Positions 1-5,748 of a stretch of DNA of 5,748 nucleotides are shown piece after piece. This stretch comes from Enterobacteriaceae bacterium (GTDB lineage Bacteria; Pseudomonadota; Gammaproteobacteria; Enterobacterales; Enterobacteriaceae), in NCBI GenBank assembly GCA_022712475.1, contig JALAGK010000484.1, positions 1 through 5,748 of the forward strand, written 5' to 3'. Within the stretch, counting starts at the first letter, position 1; every line of letters begins with the position of its first letter. A program made the translations under genes and the position numbers. The notes under the pieces are model-generated. The model did not search any database and was not told the origin of the DNA. It saw only the letters and a list, made by a program, of their open reading frames with translations.

Positions 1-26
1 AACATACTCTGAACATACGGCGCCTT
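1..26 (+). promoter_or_regulatory. yheS upstream leader (partial)
   Basis: Only 26 bases lie ahead of the yheS ATG. They contain no convincing Shine-Dalgarno sequence. The heptamer AACATAC occurs twice (1-7 and 12-18), spaced 11 nt apart, about one helical turn. CATACT at 3-8 matches four of six positions of a sigma-70 -10 box and would give a very short leader, but the -35 region is outside the window. This is weak evidence for a promoter, recorded because nothing better is visible. Confidence 0.2.
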
Positions 27-1946
27 ATGATTGTTTTCTCTTCATTACAAATACGCCGCGGCACCCGCGTCCTGTTGGACAACGCCACCGCCACCGTCAA
101 CCCTGGCCAGAAAGTGGGCCTCGTTGGCAAAAACGGCTGCGGCAAATCGACACTGCTGTCGCTATTAAAAGGTGAGATAACCGCAGATGCGGGCAGCGTG
201 ACCTTTCCCGGTAGTTGGCAACTCGCCTGGGTGAACCAGGAAACGCCAGCCCTGGCGGTCCCCGCCATTGAGTATGTTATTGACGGCGATCGCGAATATC
301 GTCAGCTTGAAGCTGAGCTCGCCCAGGCAAACGCGCGTAACGACGGCCACGCCATTGCCAGCGTGCATGGCAAGCTTGATGCCATTAACGCCTGGACTAT
401 TCGCGCGCGCGCCGCCAGCCTGCTGCACGGCCTGGGTTTCAGTAACGAGCAGCTGGAGCGCCCGGTGAGCGACTTCTCTGGTGGCTGGCGTATGCGCCTC
501 AATCTTGCGCAGGCGCTTATCTGTCGTTCTGACCTGCTTTTGCTCGACGAACCGACTAACCACCTCGATCTCGACGCCGTTATCTGGCTGGAAAAGTGGC
601 TCAAGAGCTATCCCGGTACGCTGATTCTGATTTCCCACGACCGCGATTTCCTCGACCCGGTAGTGGGTAAAATCCTGCACATTGAGCAGGAAGCGCTGTT
701 TGAATACACCGGTAACTACAGCGACTTTGAGCGCCAGCGTGCCACACGCCTTGCCCAGCAGCAGTCACTCTACGAAAGCCAGCAGCAAAAAGTCGCGCAC
801 CTGCAAAGCTATATTGACCGTTTTCGCGCTAAAGCCACCAAGGCCAAACAGGCGCAGAGCCGCATTAAGATGCTGGAGCGCATGGAACTGATCGCCCCGG
901 CACACGTGGATAACCCATTCCACTTCAGCTTTCGCGCGCCTGAGAGCCTGCCTAATCCGCTGTTAAAGATGGAAAAGGTGAGCGCAGGTTATGGCGAGCG
1001 CGTCATTCTTAACGCTATCAAGCTTAATCTGGTACCGGGTTCACGCATTGGCTTGCTTGGCCGCAACGGCGCGGGTAAATCTACGTTGATTAAGTTACTG
1101 GCGGGCGAAATGCCGCCGTTGCGCGGTGAAGTGGCGCTGGCGAAAGGCATTAAGCTTGGCTATTTCGCCCAGCACCAGCTGGAATACCTGCGCGCCGAGG
1201 AATCCCCACTCCAACACCTGACGCGCCAGGCCCCCAAAGAGACGGAACAGACGCTGCGCGACTATCTCGGCGGCTTCGGTTTTCGTGGCGACAAAGTCAC
1301 TGACCCAACGGGCCAGTTCTCCGGCGGCGAAAAAGCGCGTCTGGTACTCGCCCTGATTGTGTGGCAGCGCCCTAACCTGCTGCTGCTCGACGAACCAACC
1401 AACCACCTGGATCTCGACATGCGCCAGGCGCTCACCGAAGCGCTCATTGATTTTGACGGCGCGCTGGTTGTTGTCTCACACGACAGACACCTGCTGCGTT
1501 CAACCACCGATGATTTATATCTGGTGCACGACGGCCAGGTGGAGCCGTTTGATGGCGATCTGGAAGACTACCAGCAGTGGCTGAGCGACCAGCAAAAGCA
1601 GGAAACTCAGCAGGACACCGCGCCAAAGCCTGACAGCGGCAACAGCGCCCAGGCACGTAAAGATCAGAAGCGCCGTGAGGCGGAGTTCCGTACCCAAACC
1701 CAGCCGCTGCGCAAGAAAATCACCCAGCTTGAGCAACAGATGGAAAAACTCAGCGCCACACTTGCTGCCGTTGAGGAACAGCTTTCTGATGCCGGGCTTT
1801 ATGATGCGAGCCGTAAAGCTGAACTGACCCAGTGCCTGCAAACGCAAAGCCAGACGAAGTCAGCGCTGGAAGACGCCGAAATGGAGTGGCTGGCAGTGCA
1901 GGAAGAACTGGAAGTGCTCACCCAAGACTTTGAGAGCCTGAGCTAA
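27..1946 (+). CDS. yheS: ABC-F family ATPase YheS (ribosome-associated)
   Basis: The 639-residue protein matches E. coli YheS (about 637 aa) from the first residues (MIVFSSLQIRRG) to the C-terminal coiled coil. It has two ABC ATPase domains and no membrane segments, as in the ABC-F class of soluble translation factors. Domain 1 has Walker A GKNGCGKS (34-41), signature FSGGW (150-154), Walker B LLLLDEP with E175, and H-loop H204. A charged linker (about 225-310, with the KATKAKQAQSR stretch) corresponds to the arm that contacts tRNA in the ribosomal E site. Domain 2 has Walker A GRNGAGKS (345-352), signature FSGGE (431-435), E456 and H485. Residues about 540-639 are charged and heptad-like. 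Family knowledge: ABC-F proteins bind ribosomes and relieve particular nascent-chain stalls; the exact substrates of YheS are less settled. Both catalytic glutamates are intact. The ATG at 27 is chosen because the N-terminus aligns with E. coli without extension, despite a weak ribosome-binding site. In E. coli yheT follows; here the convergent tau operon does. Confidence 0.97.
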   Translation: MIVFSSLQIRRGTRVLLDNATATVNPGQKVGLVGKNGCGKSTLLSLLKGEITADAGSVTFPGSWQLAWVNQETPALAVPAIEYVIDGDREYRQLEAELAQANARNDGHAIASVHGKLDAINAWTIRARAASLLHGLGFSNEQLERPVSDFSGGWRMRLNLAQALICRSDLLLLDEPTNHLDLDAVIWLEKWLKSYPGTLILISHDRDFLDPVVGKILHIEQEALFEYTGNYSDFERQRATRLAQQQSLYESQQQKVAHLQSYIDRFRAKATKAKQAQSRIKMLERMELIAPAHVDNPFHFSFRAPESLPNPLLKMEKVSAGYGERVILNAIKLNLVPGSRIGLLGRNGAGKSTLIKLLAGEMPPLRGEVALAKGIKLGYFAQHQLEYLRAEESPLQHLTRQAPKETEQTLRDYLGGFGFRGDKVTDPTGQFSGGEKARLVLALIVWQRPNLLLLDEPTNHLDLDMRQALTEALIDFDGALVVVSHDRHLLRSTTDDLYLVHDGQVEPFDGDLEDYQQWLSDQQKQETQQDTAPKPDSGNSAQARKDQKRREAEFRTQTQPLRKKITQLEQQMEKLSATLAAVEEQLSDAGLYDASRKAELTQCLQTQSQTKSALEDAEMEWLAVQEELEVLTQDFESLS

Positions 1947-1956
1947 ACAGGTATGT

Positions 1957-1980
1957 CGACGCGGTACTCAAGCCGCGTCG
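1957..1980 (+). terminator. Possible yheS terminator hairpin without U-tract
   Basis: CGACGCGG (1957-1964) and CCGCGTCG (1973-1980) form a perfect 8-bp GC-rich stem with an 8-nt loop, starting 11 nt after the yheS stop codon (TAA 1944-1946). Placement suits a transcript end or a 3' block to exonuclease. No run of T follows (next bases are CCCTGAATAAC), so it is not a canonical intrinsic terminator. It may pause or stabilise the yheS mRNA instead. Confidence 0.35.
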
Positions 1981-2050
1981 CCCTGAATAACGTAATGGCT
2001 GTACGCCACTCATTAAAAACCTAACCTCTTTTAATCCCCCCAACGCAAGG

Positions 2051-2163
2051 GATGACTGGGCGTGTGCGAGACAAGGCGCCAGGTGTTTTGGGAGCGGAGC
2101 ATACTTTAGTATGTGAGCATCCCGAAACGCCGCAGCAACACCGTCGCAGCTACGCACAGCCAT
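2051..2163. repeat. Palindromic intergenic repeat, copy 1 (ERIC-like design)
   Basis: This is the better-folded of two tandem copies. At its centre CATACT (2100-2105) pairs with AGTATG (2108-2113) around a 2-nt loop. A 6x6 internal loop follows. Then GGTGTTTTGGGA (2082-2093) pairs with TCCCGAAACGCC (2120-2131) over 12 positions, two of them G-U. Further out TGTGCG (2063-2068) pairs with CGCACA (2153-2158). Size, palindromic form and intergenic placement recall the ERIC/IRU repeats of enterobacteria, and the core faintly resembles the ERIC core, but it is not the ERIC sequence I know and I do not assign a family. Transcribed from either side it would form a long hairpin, so it may affect termination or mRNA decay of both yheS and tauD. 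Outer edges are approximate. Confidence 0.8.
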
Positions 2164-2167
2164 ACCT

Positions 2168-2284
2168 CATCACCGGAGTGTGTGAGGCAAGGTGTCAGGT
2201 GTCCTGGGAGCGCAGCATCCTGAAGCATGTGAGCATCCCGAAACGCCGCAGCAACGCTGTCGCAGCTACGCACAGGCGTCCATC
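2168..2284. repeat. Palindromic intergenic repeat, copy 2 (abuts tauD)
   Basis: Positions 2176-2275 align with 2060-2159 of copy 1 at a constant offset of 116 bases without gaps; I count 14 mismatches in 100. The orientation is the same, so the copies are direct tandem repeats. Folding is poorer: the core stem 2216-2221/2224-2229 has a C-C mismatch, and the outer stem 2198-2209/2236-2247 has two consecutive C-A mismatches where copy 1 has T-A. TGTGTG (2179-2184) still pairs with CGCACA (2269-2274). The right end CATC (2281-2284) is the inverse of GATG at the left end of copy 1 (2051-2054). It overlaps the tauD stop codon (2283-2285) by two bases, so the repeat end seems to supply part of that stop. 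Confidence 0.78.
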
Positions 2285-3107
2285 ATAATATGGTGGCGCG
2301 GTGCATGATGCGCCGTTGTGGCAAATAATCTGCATTCGCGTAATGCTGCGTCACGCGGTTATCCCAAATCGCCACATCATCCTGCTGCCAGCGCCAGCGC
2401 ACCTGAAACTCAGGCTTCGTAATATGCGCAAACAAAAAGCTCAGCAGTGCATCGCTCTCCTTTGGCGCCAGGTCAACGATGCGCGTGGTAAACCCCTCAT
2501 TCACATACAGCGCCTTGCGTCCACTCACCGGGTGGCTTCGCACCACCGGGTGCAGCAAGGGCGGATTTTTCTCTACGGCCAGCTTCCAGCGTGCGTACTC
2601 TTCTTCGCTGCCACGATGCTTATATTCCGGGAACGACTTTTTAAAATCGTGCTCGGCACGCAACCCGGTCAGCAGTTCGCGAAACGGCGCTGAAAGCGCA
2701 TCATAAGCCGCAAAACCACTGGCCCACAGCGTATCACCGCCAGTTTCTGGCAACAGTTTCGCCGCCAGAATCGCCCCCGATGGCGGGTTTGCAATAAAAG
2801 TCACGTCTGTGTGCCAGTTATCGTTATCCGGCGGATTATTATCATGGGTATCCAGCACAATGATCTCCTCCGCCTCGGCCGCGTGCGGGTAGACCGGGTG
2901 GATATGCAAATCGCCAAAGCGCCGCGCCAGGTCGCGCTGCTGCACCGGCGTTACGGGTTGATTACGCATAAACAGCACCTGGTGCTTGAGCAGCGCGTGA
3001 TAGAGCTGTTCAAACTGGCTGTCGCTAAGCGGTTTTGCCAACGTCAGGTTTTCGACCAGTGCACCAATATACGGCCCCAGCGGGGTGACTTTCAGACGTT
3101 CATTCAT
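2283..3107 (-). CDS. tauD: Taurine dioxygenase, C-terminus shortened by 9 aa
   Basis: TauD is a cytoplasmic Fe(II)/2-oxoglutarate-dependent dioxygenase that converts taurine, 2-oxoglutarate and O2 to sulfite, aminoacetaldehyde, succinate and CO2, freeing sulfur for assimilation. From the chosen ATG the protein is 274 aa and keeps E. coli TauD numbering without indels. The iron triad is H99, D101 (WHTD motif) and H255. The 2-oxoglutarate contacts T126 and R266 and the taurine contacts H70 and R270 are all present. The start at 3107 gives [15 protein letters not shown], matching E. coli MSERLSITPLGPYIG; it has GGAG 7 nt upstream and overlaps the tauC stop as ATGA. A GTG at 3125 would add six unmatched residues. 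The oddity is the 3' end: the protein stops at HRATIL, where E. coli continues GDKPFYRAG, and the final codons ATA TTA TGA run straight into the palindromic repeat. Only four residues follow R270. The enzyme may still work, but stability or activity could be altered. Confidence 0.95.
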   Translation of the reverse strand: MNERLKVTPLGPYIGALVENLTLAKPLSDSQFEQLYHALLKHQVLFMRNQPVTPVQQRDLARRFGDLHIHPVYPHAAEAEEIIVLDTHDNNPPDNDNWHTDVTFIANPPSGAILAAKLLPETGGDTLWASGFAAYDALSAPFRELLTGLRAEHDFKKSFPEYKHRGSEEEYARWKLAVEKNPPLLHPVVRSHPVSGRKALYVNEGFTTRIVDLAPKESDALLSFLFAHITKPEFQVRWRWQQDDVAIWDNRVTQHYANADYLPQRRIMHRATIL

Positions 3108-3934
3108 TGCTGTACTCCATGCCACGGGGTTAAACGGCGCTGTAAGGCGCGCAGCCCCAGCTCAAGACCAAATGCGATAATGGCAATCACGCTGATACCG
3201 GCGATAACCACATCGGTTGCCAGAAACTCACCGGCGGACTGAACCATAAATCCCAGCCCGCGGGTGGCGGCAATCAACTCAGAGGCCACCAGCGTTGACC
3301 AGCCCACACCCAGCCCAATGCGCAGCCCGGTTAAAATCTCCGGCAACGCACCCGGCAGAATCACAAAACGCAGCAGCTGCCAGCGGCTGGCCCCAAGCGA
3401 CTGCGCAGCGCGCACCCGTACCGGGTCGCGGTTACGCACGCCCGCCACGGTTGAGAGCGTGACTGGCGCAAATATCGCCAGGTAAATCAAAAGGATTTTT
3501 GAGGTTTCGCCAATACCAAACCAGATAACCATCAGCGGCAGATAAGCCAGCGGCGGCACCGGGCGATAAATTTCAATTAACGGGTCAAGAATGCCGCGCA
3601 CCGTCTCGTTTAGCCCCATCGCAATGCCCACTGGCACGCCTATCAGCACGGCCGCCAGTAGCGCAACCAGAATGCGCCCAAGACTCGCCGCCAAATGCTG
3701 CCACAGCGTGGCATCCATAAACCCCTGCGGGCTGGCGATGGTGATGAGTTGATGCAGCACCTGTTGCGGTGCGGGCAGAAACAGCGGGCTAATCAACCCC
3801 GCAGTCGTCACTGCCCACCACAGCGTTAACAGCACCAGCAGCGTCGCCGCACTGAGCCAGATAGTACGCGGCACATGAAAGCGCACGGCGGCGACCGGTT
3901 TTGCCGCACCACGTAGTGTCGACTGAAGGCTCAT
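3104..3934 (-). CDS. tauC: Taurine ABC transporter permease TauC
   Basis: This 276-aa inner-membrane permease (E. coli TauC is about 275 aa) forms the channel through which taurine from TauA passes, powered by TauB. Features in order: a variable cytoplasmic N-terminus (1-23), a hydrophobic segment (about 25-47), then the BPD_transp_1 core with segments near 84-106, 128-138, 145-165, 205-224 and 238-258. The cytoplasmic EAA-type loop that docks on the ATPase is at about 175-198 ([24 protein letters not shown] region, positions 175-198, with conserved G181 and I192-L193-P194). The segment [13 protein letters not shown] and the C-terminal [10 protein letters not shown] match E. coli. The start is ATG at 3934 with a strong GGGAGGT 6 nt upstream. 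Its ATGA overlaps the tauB stop, and its own stop overlaps the tauD start, so three genes are chained by overlaps. The first ~20 residues differ from E. coli, as is usual for this tail. No defect seen. Confidence 0.96.
   Translation of the reverse strand: MSLQSTLRGAAKPVAAVRFHVPRTIWLSAATLLVLLTLWWAVTTAGLISPLFLPAPQQVLHQLITIASPQGFMDATLWQHLAASLGRILVALLAAVLIGVPVGIAMGLNETVRGILDPLIEIYRPVPPLAYLPLMVIWFGIGETSKILLIYLAIFAPVTLSTVAGVRNRDPVRVRAAQSLGASRWQLLRFVILPGALPEILTGLRIGLGVGWSTLVASELIAATRGLGFMVQSAGEFLATDVVIAGISVIAIIAFGLELGLRALQRRLTPWHGVQQ
3115..3118 (-). promoter_or_regulatory. tauD ribosome-binding site inside tauC
   Basis: On the minus strand GGAG is followed by the 7-nt spacer TACAGCA and ATG (3107-3105). 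It sits in the last codons of tauC, and the tauD ATG overlaps the tauC TGA. This site decides for the ATG at 3107 over the in-frame GTG at 3125 and fits translational coupling of tauC and tauD. Confidence 0.75.
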
Positions 3935-4698
3935 AGCAACACCTCCCGCTTATGAAACACTTTGCCGAGCACCTCTTCGCGCCGGGCGATGAATTCAGGG
4001 TCCGACTTGATGCTGCGGCACGACTCGCCGTCGGCGTAACGCCTGCCAAAATCCAGCGCGATGCGCTCAACCACCTGACCCGGTCCGGGGGAGAGCAACA
4101 GCAGCTCGGTTGCCAGAAATATGGCTTCTTCAATATCATGGGTTATCAGCAGCACCTGCTTGCCCGTGTCGCGCCAGATGGTCAGCAGCAGCTCCTGCAT
4201 CTGCTCACGGGTAAAGGCATCAAGCGCGCCAAAGGGCTCATCAAGTAGCAGCAGACGTGGGTTAGCGGCCAGCGCTCGCGCAATGCCCACACGCTGGCGC
4301 ATACCGCCGGAGAGTTGCCAGATAAAATGGCGCTCAAAACCCGCAAGCCCGACGCGGGTGAGCATTTTACGTGCCACGGTTGCGCGCTGAGTTTTACTCA
4401 CACCCGCAAGCTCAAGGCCAAACTCAACGTTACCCTGCACCGTGCGCCACGGCAGAAGCCCTTCGTTTTGAAACACCACGCCACGCTCGGCACCCGGCCC
4501 GGTAACCGGCTTCCCGTCGAGCGTAATCATCCCTGCCGACGGCGTAAGAAAACCCGCAATCACATTCAGCAGCGTGGTTTTGCCACAGCCTGACGGGCCA
4601 AGCACTACCACCAGTTCGCCGCTGGCGATACGCAGCGACACATCGCGCAATACCGGGCGGCCACCATACTCTGCGCTAAGATGGCTGACGTTGAGCAT
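3931..4698 (-). CDS. tauB: Taurine ABC transporter ATP-binding protein TauB
   Basis: TauB is the cytoplasmic ATPase of the taurine importer. At 255 aa it equals the E. coli length. Visible motifs: Walker [10 protein letters not shown] (34-42), Q-loop Q77 in the stretch [13 protein letters not shown] shared by sulfonate and nitrate-type importers, signature LSGGM (129-133), Walker B LLLLDEP with D153 and E154, D-loop GALD (157-160) and H-loop H187. The C-terminal tail [17 protein letters not shown] matches TauB rather than the alkanesulfonate ATPase SsuB. The signature has M where I recall Q in E. coli; this variant is common in related ATPases and should be functional. The start is ATG at 4698; its AAGGAGA ribosome-binding site overlaps the tauA TAA stop, leaving a 9-nt gap. 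The stop overlaps the tauC start. No damage is seen. Confidence 0.97.
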   Translation of the reverse strand: MLNVSHLSAEYGGRPVLRDVSLRIASGELVVVLGPSGCGKTTLLNVIAGFLTPSAGMITLDGKPVTGPGAERGVVFQNEGLLPWRTVQGNVEFGLELAGVSKTQRATVARKMLTRVGLAGFERHFIWQLSGGMRQRVGIARALAANPRLLLLDEPFGALDAFTREQMQELLLTIWRDTGKQVLLITHDIEEAIFLATELLLLSPGPGQVVERIALDFGRRYADGESCRSIKSDPEFIARREEVLGKVFHKREVLL

Positions 4699-4707
4699 GA
4701 CGTCTCC

Positions 4708-5700
4708 TTACGACTGCGGCGCAGTCTTCACCTGTTTAACAAACTCGTTGGTGACATACTCGCGGTAATCGCTGTCTACCTGCGGAATTTTCCCCTGCTC
4801 TTTGAGGAAAGCTGCGGTATCACGGATCGCTTTTTCCACTGGCGCGCCAAGCTGCGTTATCTGCTCGGATACCGGCAAATAGCGGTTGCCTTTCACCAGT
4901 TCTGGCACCTGCGCCTGCGCTACGCCACTCAGGCGTGCCAGCGTCTCAAGGTGGTGTTTATCACCAAGCCAGGCATCAGGCGCGTCAAGATAGTCCTTCT
5001 GCGCCTGGAGCGAGCTTGCTGCAAAGGCCGCCACAACCTCAGGATGCGCTTTGGCAAAATCTTTGCGCACCACCCACACATCCAGCGTAGGCTTGCCCCA
5101 TTTACCCACCTGCTCTGAATCCGTAAGCACCGCACCCTGCTTCGCCAGTTCATTGACAACTGGAGCCCAGACATACGCGCCGTCAATATCGCCACGCTGC
5201 CACGCCGCCGCAATTGCCGGTGGTTGCAGATTTACGATGGTGAGTTGTTCGGGTTTGATGTTCCAGTGCTTGAGCGCTGAGAGCAGGCTGTAATGGGTGG
5301 TCGAGATAAACGGCACGGCGATGCGTTTTCCGATAAGGTCCTTTGGCGAACGAATCTCTTTTTTCACCACCAGCGCTTCAGAGCTACCAAGCTGGGAGGC
5401 AATCAGGAAAACCTTAATAGGCAGTTTCTGGCTGGCGGCCACTGCCAGCGGGCTGGAGCCAATATTGCCAATCTGCACATCACCCGATGCCAGTGCGCGC
5501 AGCACACCAGAGCCACTATCAAACTTACGCCATTCAACGCTCGCCCCCGAGGCTTTAGCGAAGCTGTTTTCAGCCTGCGCCAGCTTGGCGGGTTCAGCAG
5601 ACGTCTGGTATGCCACCGTGACATCAACGGCCTGCGCTGACGCTGCCAGGGCAAGCGTCAGCGCTGCCGCCGCACGCAGCGTAAAAAGTGTACCCGCCAT
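4708..5700 (-). CDS. tauA: Taurine-binding periplasmic protein TauA
   Basis: TauA captures taurine in the periplasm and delivers it to TauC. The 330-aa precursor starts with a Sec signal peptide: a short N-region with R9, a hydrophobic Ala/Leu stretch (10-22) and an AQA site, with likely cleavage after A24 to give mature VDVTVAYQTS. The mature part follows E. coli TauA (precursor about 320 aa) closely, including VAYQTSAEPAK, ALASGDVQIGNIGSSPLAVAAS (from about residue 68), LIGKRIAVPFISTTHYSLL, NLQPPAIAAAWQRGDIDGAYVWAP and PTLDVWVVRKDF. These are typical of the aliphatic sulfonate/nitrate-binding family; absence of an N-terminal lipobox argues for a soluble protein. A C-terminal tail (KQVKTAPQS) appears slightly longer than in E. 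coli. The ATG at 5700 is preceded by GGAG at a 7-nt spacing. It is the first gene of the operon, so it should carry the sulfate-starvation promoter, known in E. coli to need Cbl and CysB. Confidence 0.97.
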   Translation of the reverse strand: MAGTLFTLRAAAALTLALAASAQAVDVTVAYQTSAEPAKLAQAENSFAKASGASVEWRKFDSGSGVLRALASGDVQIGNIGSSPLAVAASQKLPIKVFLIASQLGSSEALVVKKEIRSPKDLIGKRIAVPFISTTHYSLLSALKHWNIKPEQLTIVNLQPPAIAAAWQRGDIDGAYVWAPVVNELAKQGAVLTDSEQVGKWGKPTLDVWVVRKDFAKAHPEVVAAFAASSLQAQKDYLDAPDAWLGDKHHLETLARLSGVAQAQVPELVKGNRYLPVSEQITQLGAPVEKAIRDTAAFLKEQGKIPQVDSDYREYVTNEFVKQVKTAPQS

Positions 5701-5748
5701 AGATTTGCTCCGTTTTTGTACGTTAAGTAGCTTCAGTTTTATCTGAAC
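5701..5748 (-). promoter_or_regulatory. tauA leader and proximal promoter region (partial)
   Basis: On the minus strand this 48-nt stretch ends with GGAG (5711-5708), 7 nt before the tauA ATG. Further up is GATAAA (5743-5738), a four-of-six match to a sigma-70 -10 box that would place the transcript start near 5731 and give a leader of about 30 nt. An inverted repeat TTCAG-N6-CTGAA (5747-5732) surrounds it. In E. coli this operon is switched on by the LysR-type regulators Cbl and CysB, bound further upstream; those sites would lie outside the window. The ribosome-binding site is firm; the -10 is a guess. Confidence 0.4.

Larger units (their letters stand above)
1947..2282. other. Gene-free convergent intergenic region
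   Basis: This 336-base gap separates the 3' ends of yheS (plus) and tauD (minus). It holds a GC-rich hairpin (1957-1980), a small weak hairpin TGGC/GCCA (1996-2008), an AT-richer stretch to about 2035, a run of six C (2036-2041), and two tandem palindromic repeats filling 2051 to its right end. No credible gene is present: open frames crossing the repeats on either strand run through palindromic DNA and resemble no protein I know. I see no remnant of yheT, the gene that follows yheS in E. coli. Confidence 0.75.

Noticed and set aside
165..680. 171-aa minus-strand frame inside yheS
   Set aside because: It is antisense to a well-conserved gene in GC-rich DNA and has no family features; a shadow of yheS codon structure.
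1953..2024. 23-codon plus-strand frame just after yheS (MSTRYSSRV...)
   Set aside because: It contains the GC-rich hairpin, has AGG too close to its ATG, and does not match the YheT N-terminus or any other protein I recognise.
1981..2050. Leftover tauD tail (GDKPFYRAG) on the far side of the repeats
   Set aside because: A simple insertion would leave this tail there on the minus strand. Only a GGGGAT followed by A-rich sequence is vaguely similar, with stops in frame, so I do not claim a remnant.
1918..2163. 81-aa minus-strand reading frame across the yheS end and repeat copy 1
   Set aside because: It begins in the repeat, overlaps the yheS 3' end antisense, and resembles no known protein.
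2051..2284. CRISPR array or insertion sequence
   Set aside because: There are only two units, with no unique spacers between short repeats, and no transposase gene or long clean terminal inverted repeats.
2052..2288. 78-aa plus-strand reading frame across both repeats
   Set aside because: It runs through palindromic DNA. The 116-nt period is not a multiple of three, so the copies are read in different frames, and there is no good ribosome-binding site or recognisable protein.
3108..3125. GTG at 3125 as the tauD start
   Set aside because: It adds six residues not found in E. coli TauD. The ATG at 3107 has a well-spaced GGAG and the ATGA overlap with tauC.
4681..5118. 145-aa plus-strand frame antisense to tauA/tauB
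   Set aside because: It mirrors conserved tau coding sequence and has no domain or proper ribosome-binding site.

Overview
The window looks like chromosomal DNA of an enterobacterium (order Enterobacterales, close to Escherichia, Klebsiella or Enterobacter). The basis is near end-to-end agreement of all five predicted proteins with what I remember of the E. coli K-12 homologues. Genus and species cannot be decided from this sequence. No gene stands out as foreign by eye, and there is no tRNA, CRISPR array or recognisable transposase.

Layout: (1) 27-1946, plus strand, yheS, a full-length ABC-F ATPase that acts on the ribosome. (2) 1947-2282, a gene-free gap between convergent genes. It holds a GC-rich hairpin just after yheS, then two direct tandem copies of a roughly 115-bp imperfect palindrome of ERIC-like design. 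(3) 2283-5700, minus strand, the complete taurine operon tauABCD, transcribed from right to left as tauA-tauB-tauC-tauD. (4) 5701-5748, the tauA leader and the proximal end of its control region, most of which lies outside the window.

The tau genes form one pathway. TauA binds taurine in the periplasm, TauC is the membrane permease and TauB the ATPase that powers uptake. TauD is the Fe(II)/2-oxoglutarate dioxygenase that splits taurine into sulfite and aminoacetaldehyde, so that the sulfur can be assimilated during sulfate starvation. The genes are packed for translational coupling: a 9-nt gap between tauA and tauB, and 4-nt ATGA overlaps at tauB/tauC and tauC/tauD.

The main oddity is at the distal end of the operon. 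tauD stops exactly where the second palindromic repeat begins, and the protein lacks the last nine residues of E. coli TauD, although every metal, 2-oxoglutarate and taurine ligand is present. The simplest reading is that a repeat insertion, or a rearrangement at it, re-ended the gene. A second point is location: in E. coli K-12 tauABCD lies next to hemB and yheS is followed by yheT, so this yheS-tau junction is a different arrangement. I found no evidence of a wholly new biological system; the repeat pair and the re-ended tauD are the parts that deserve a second look.
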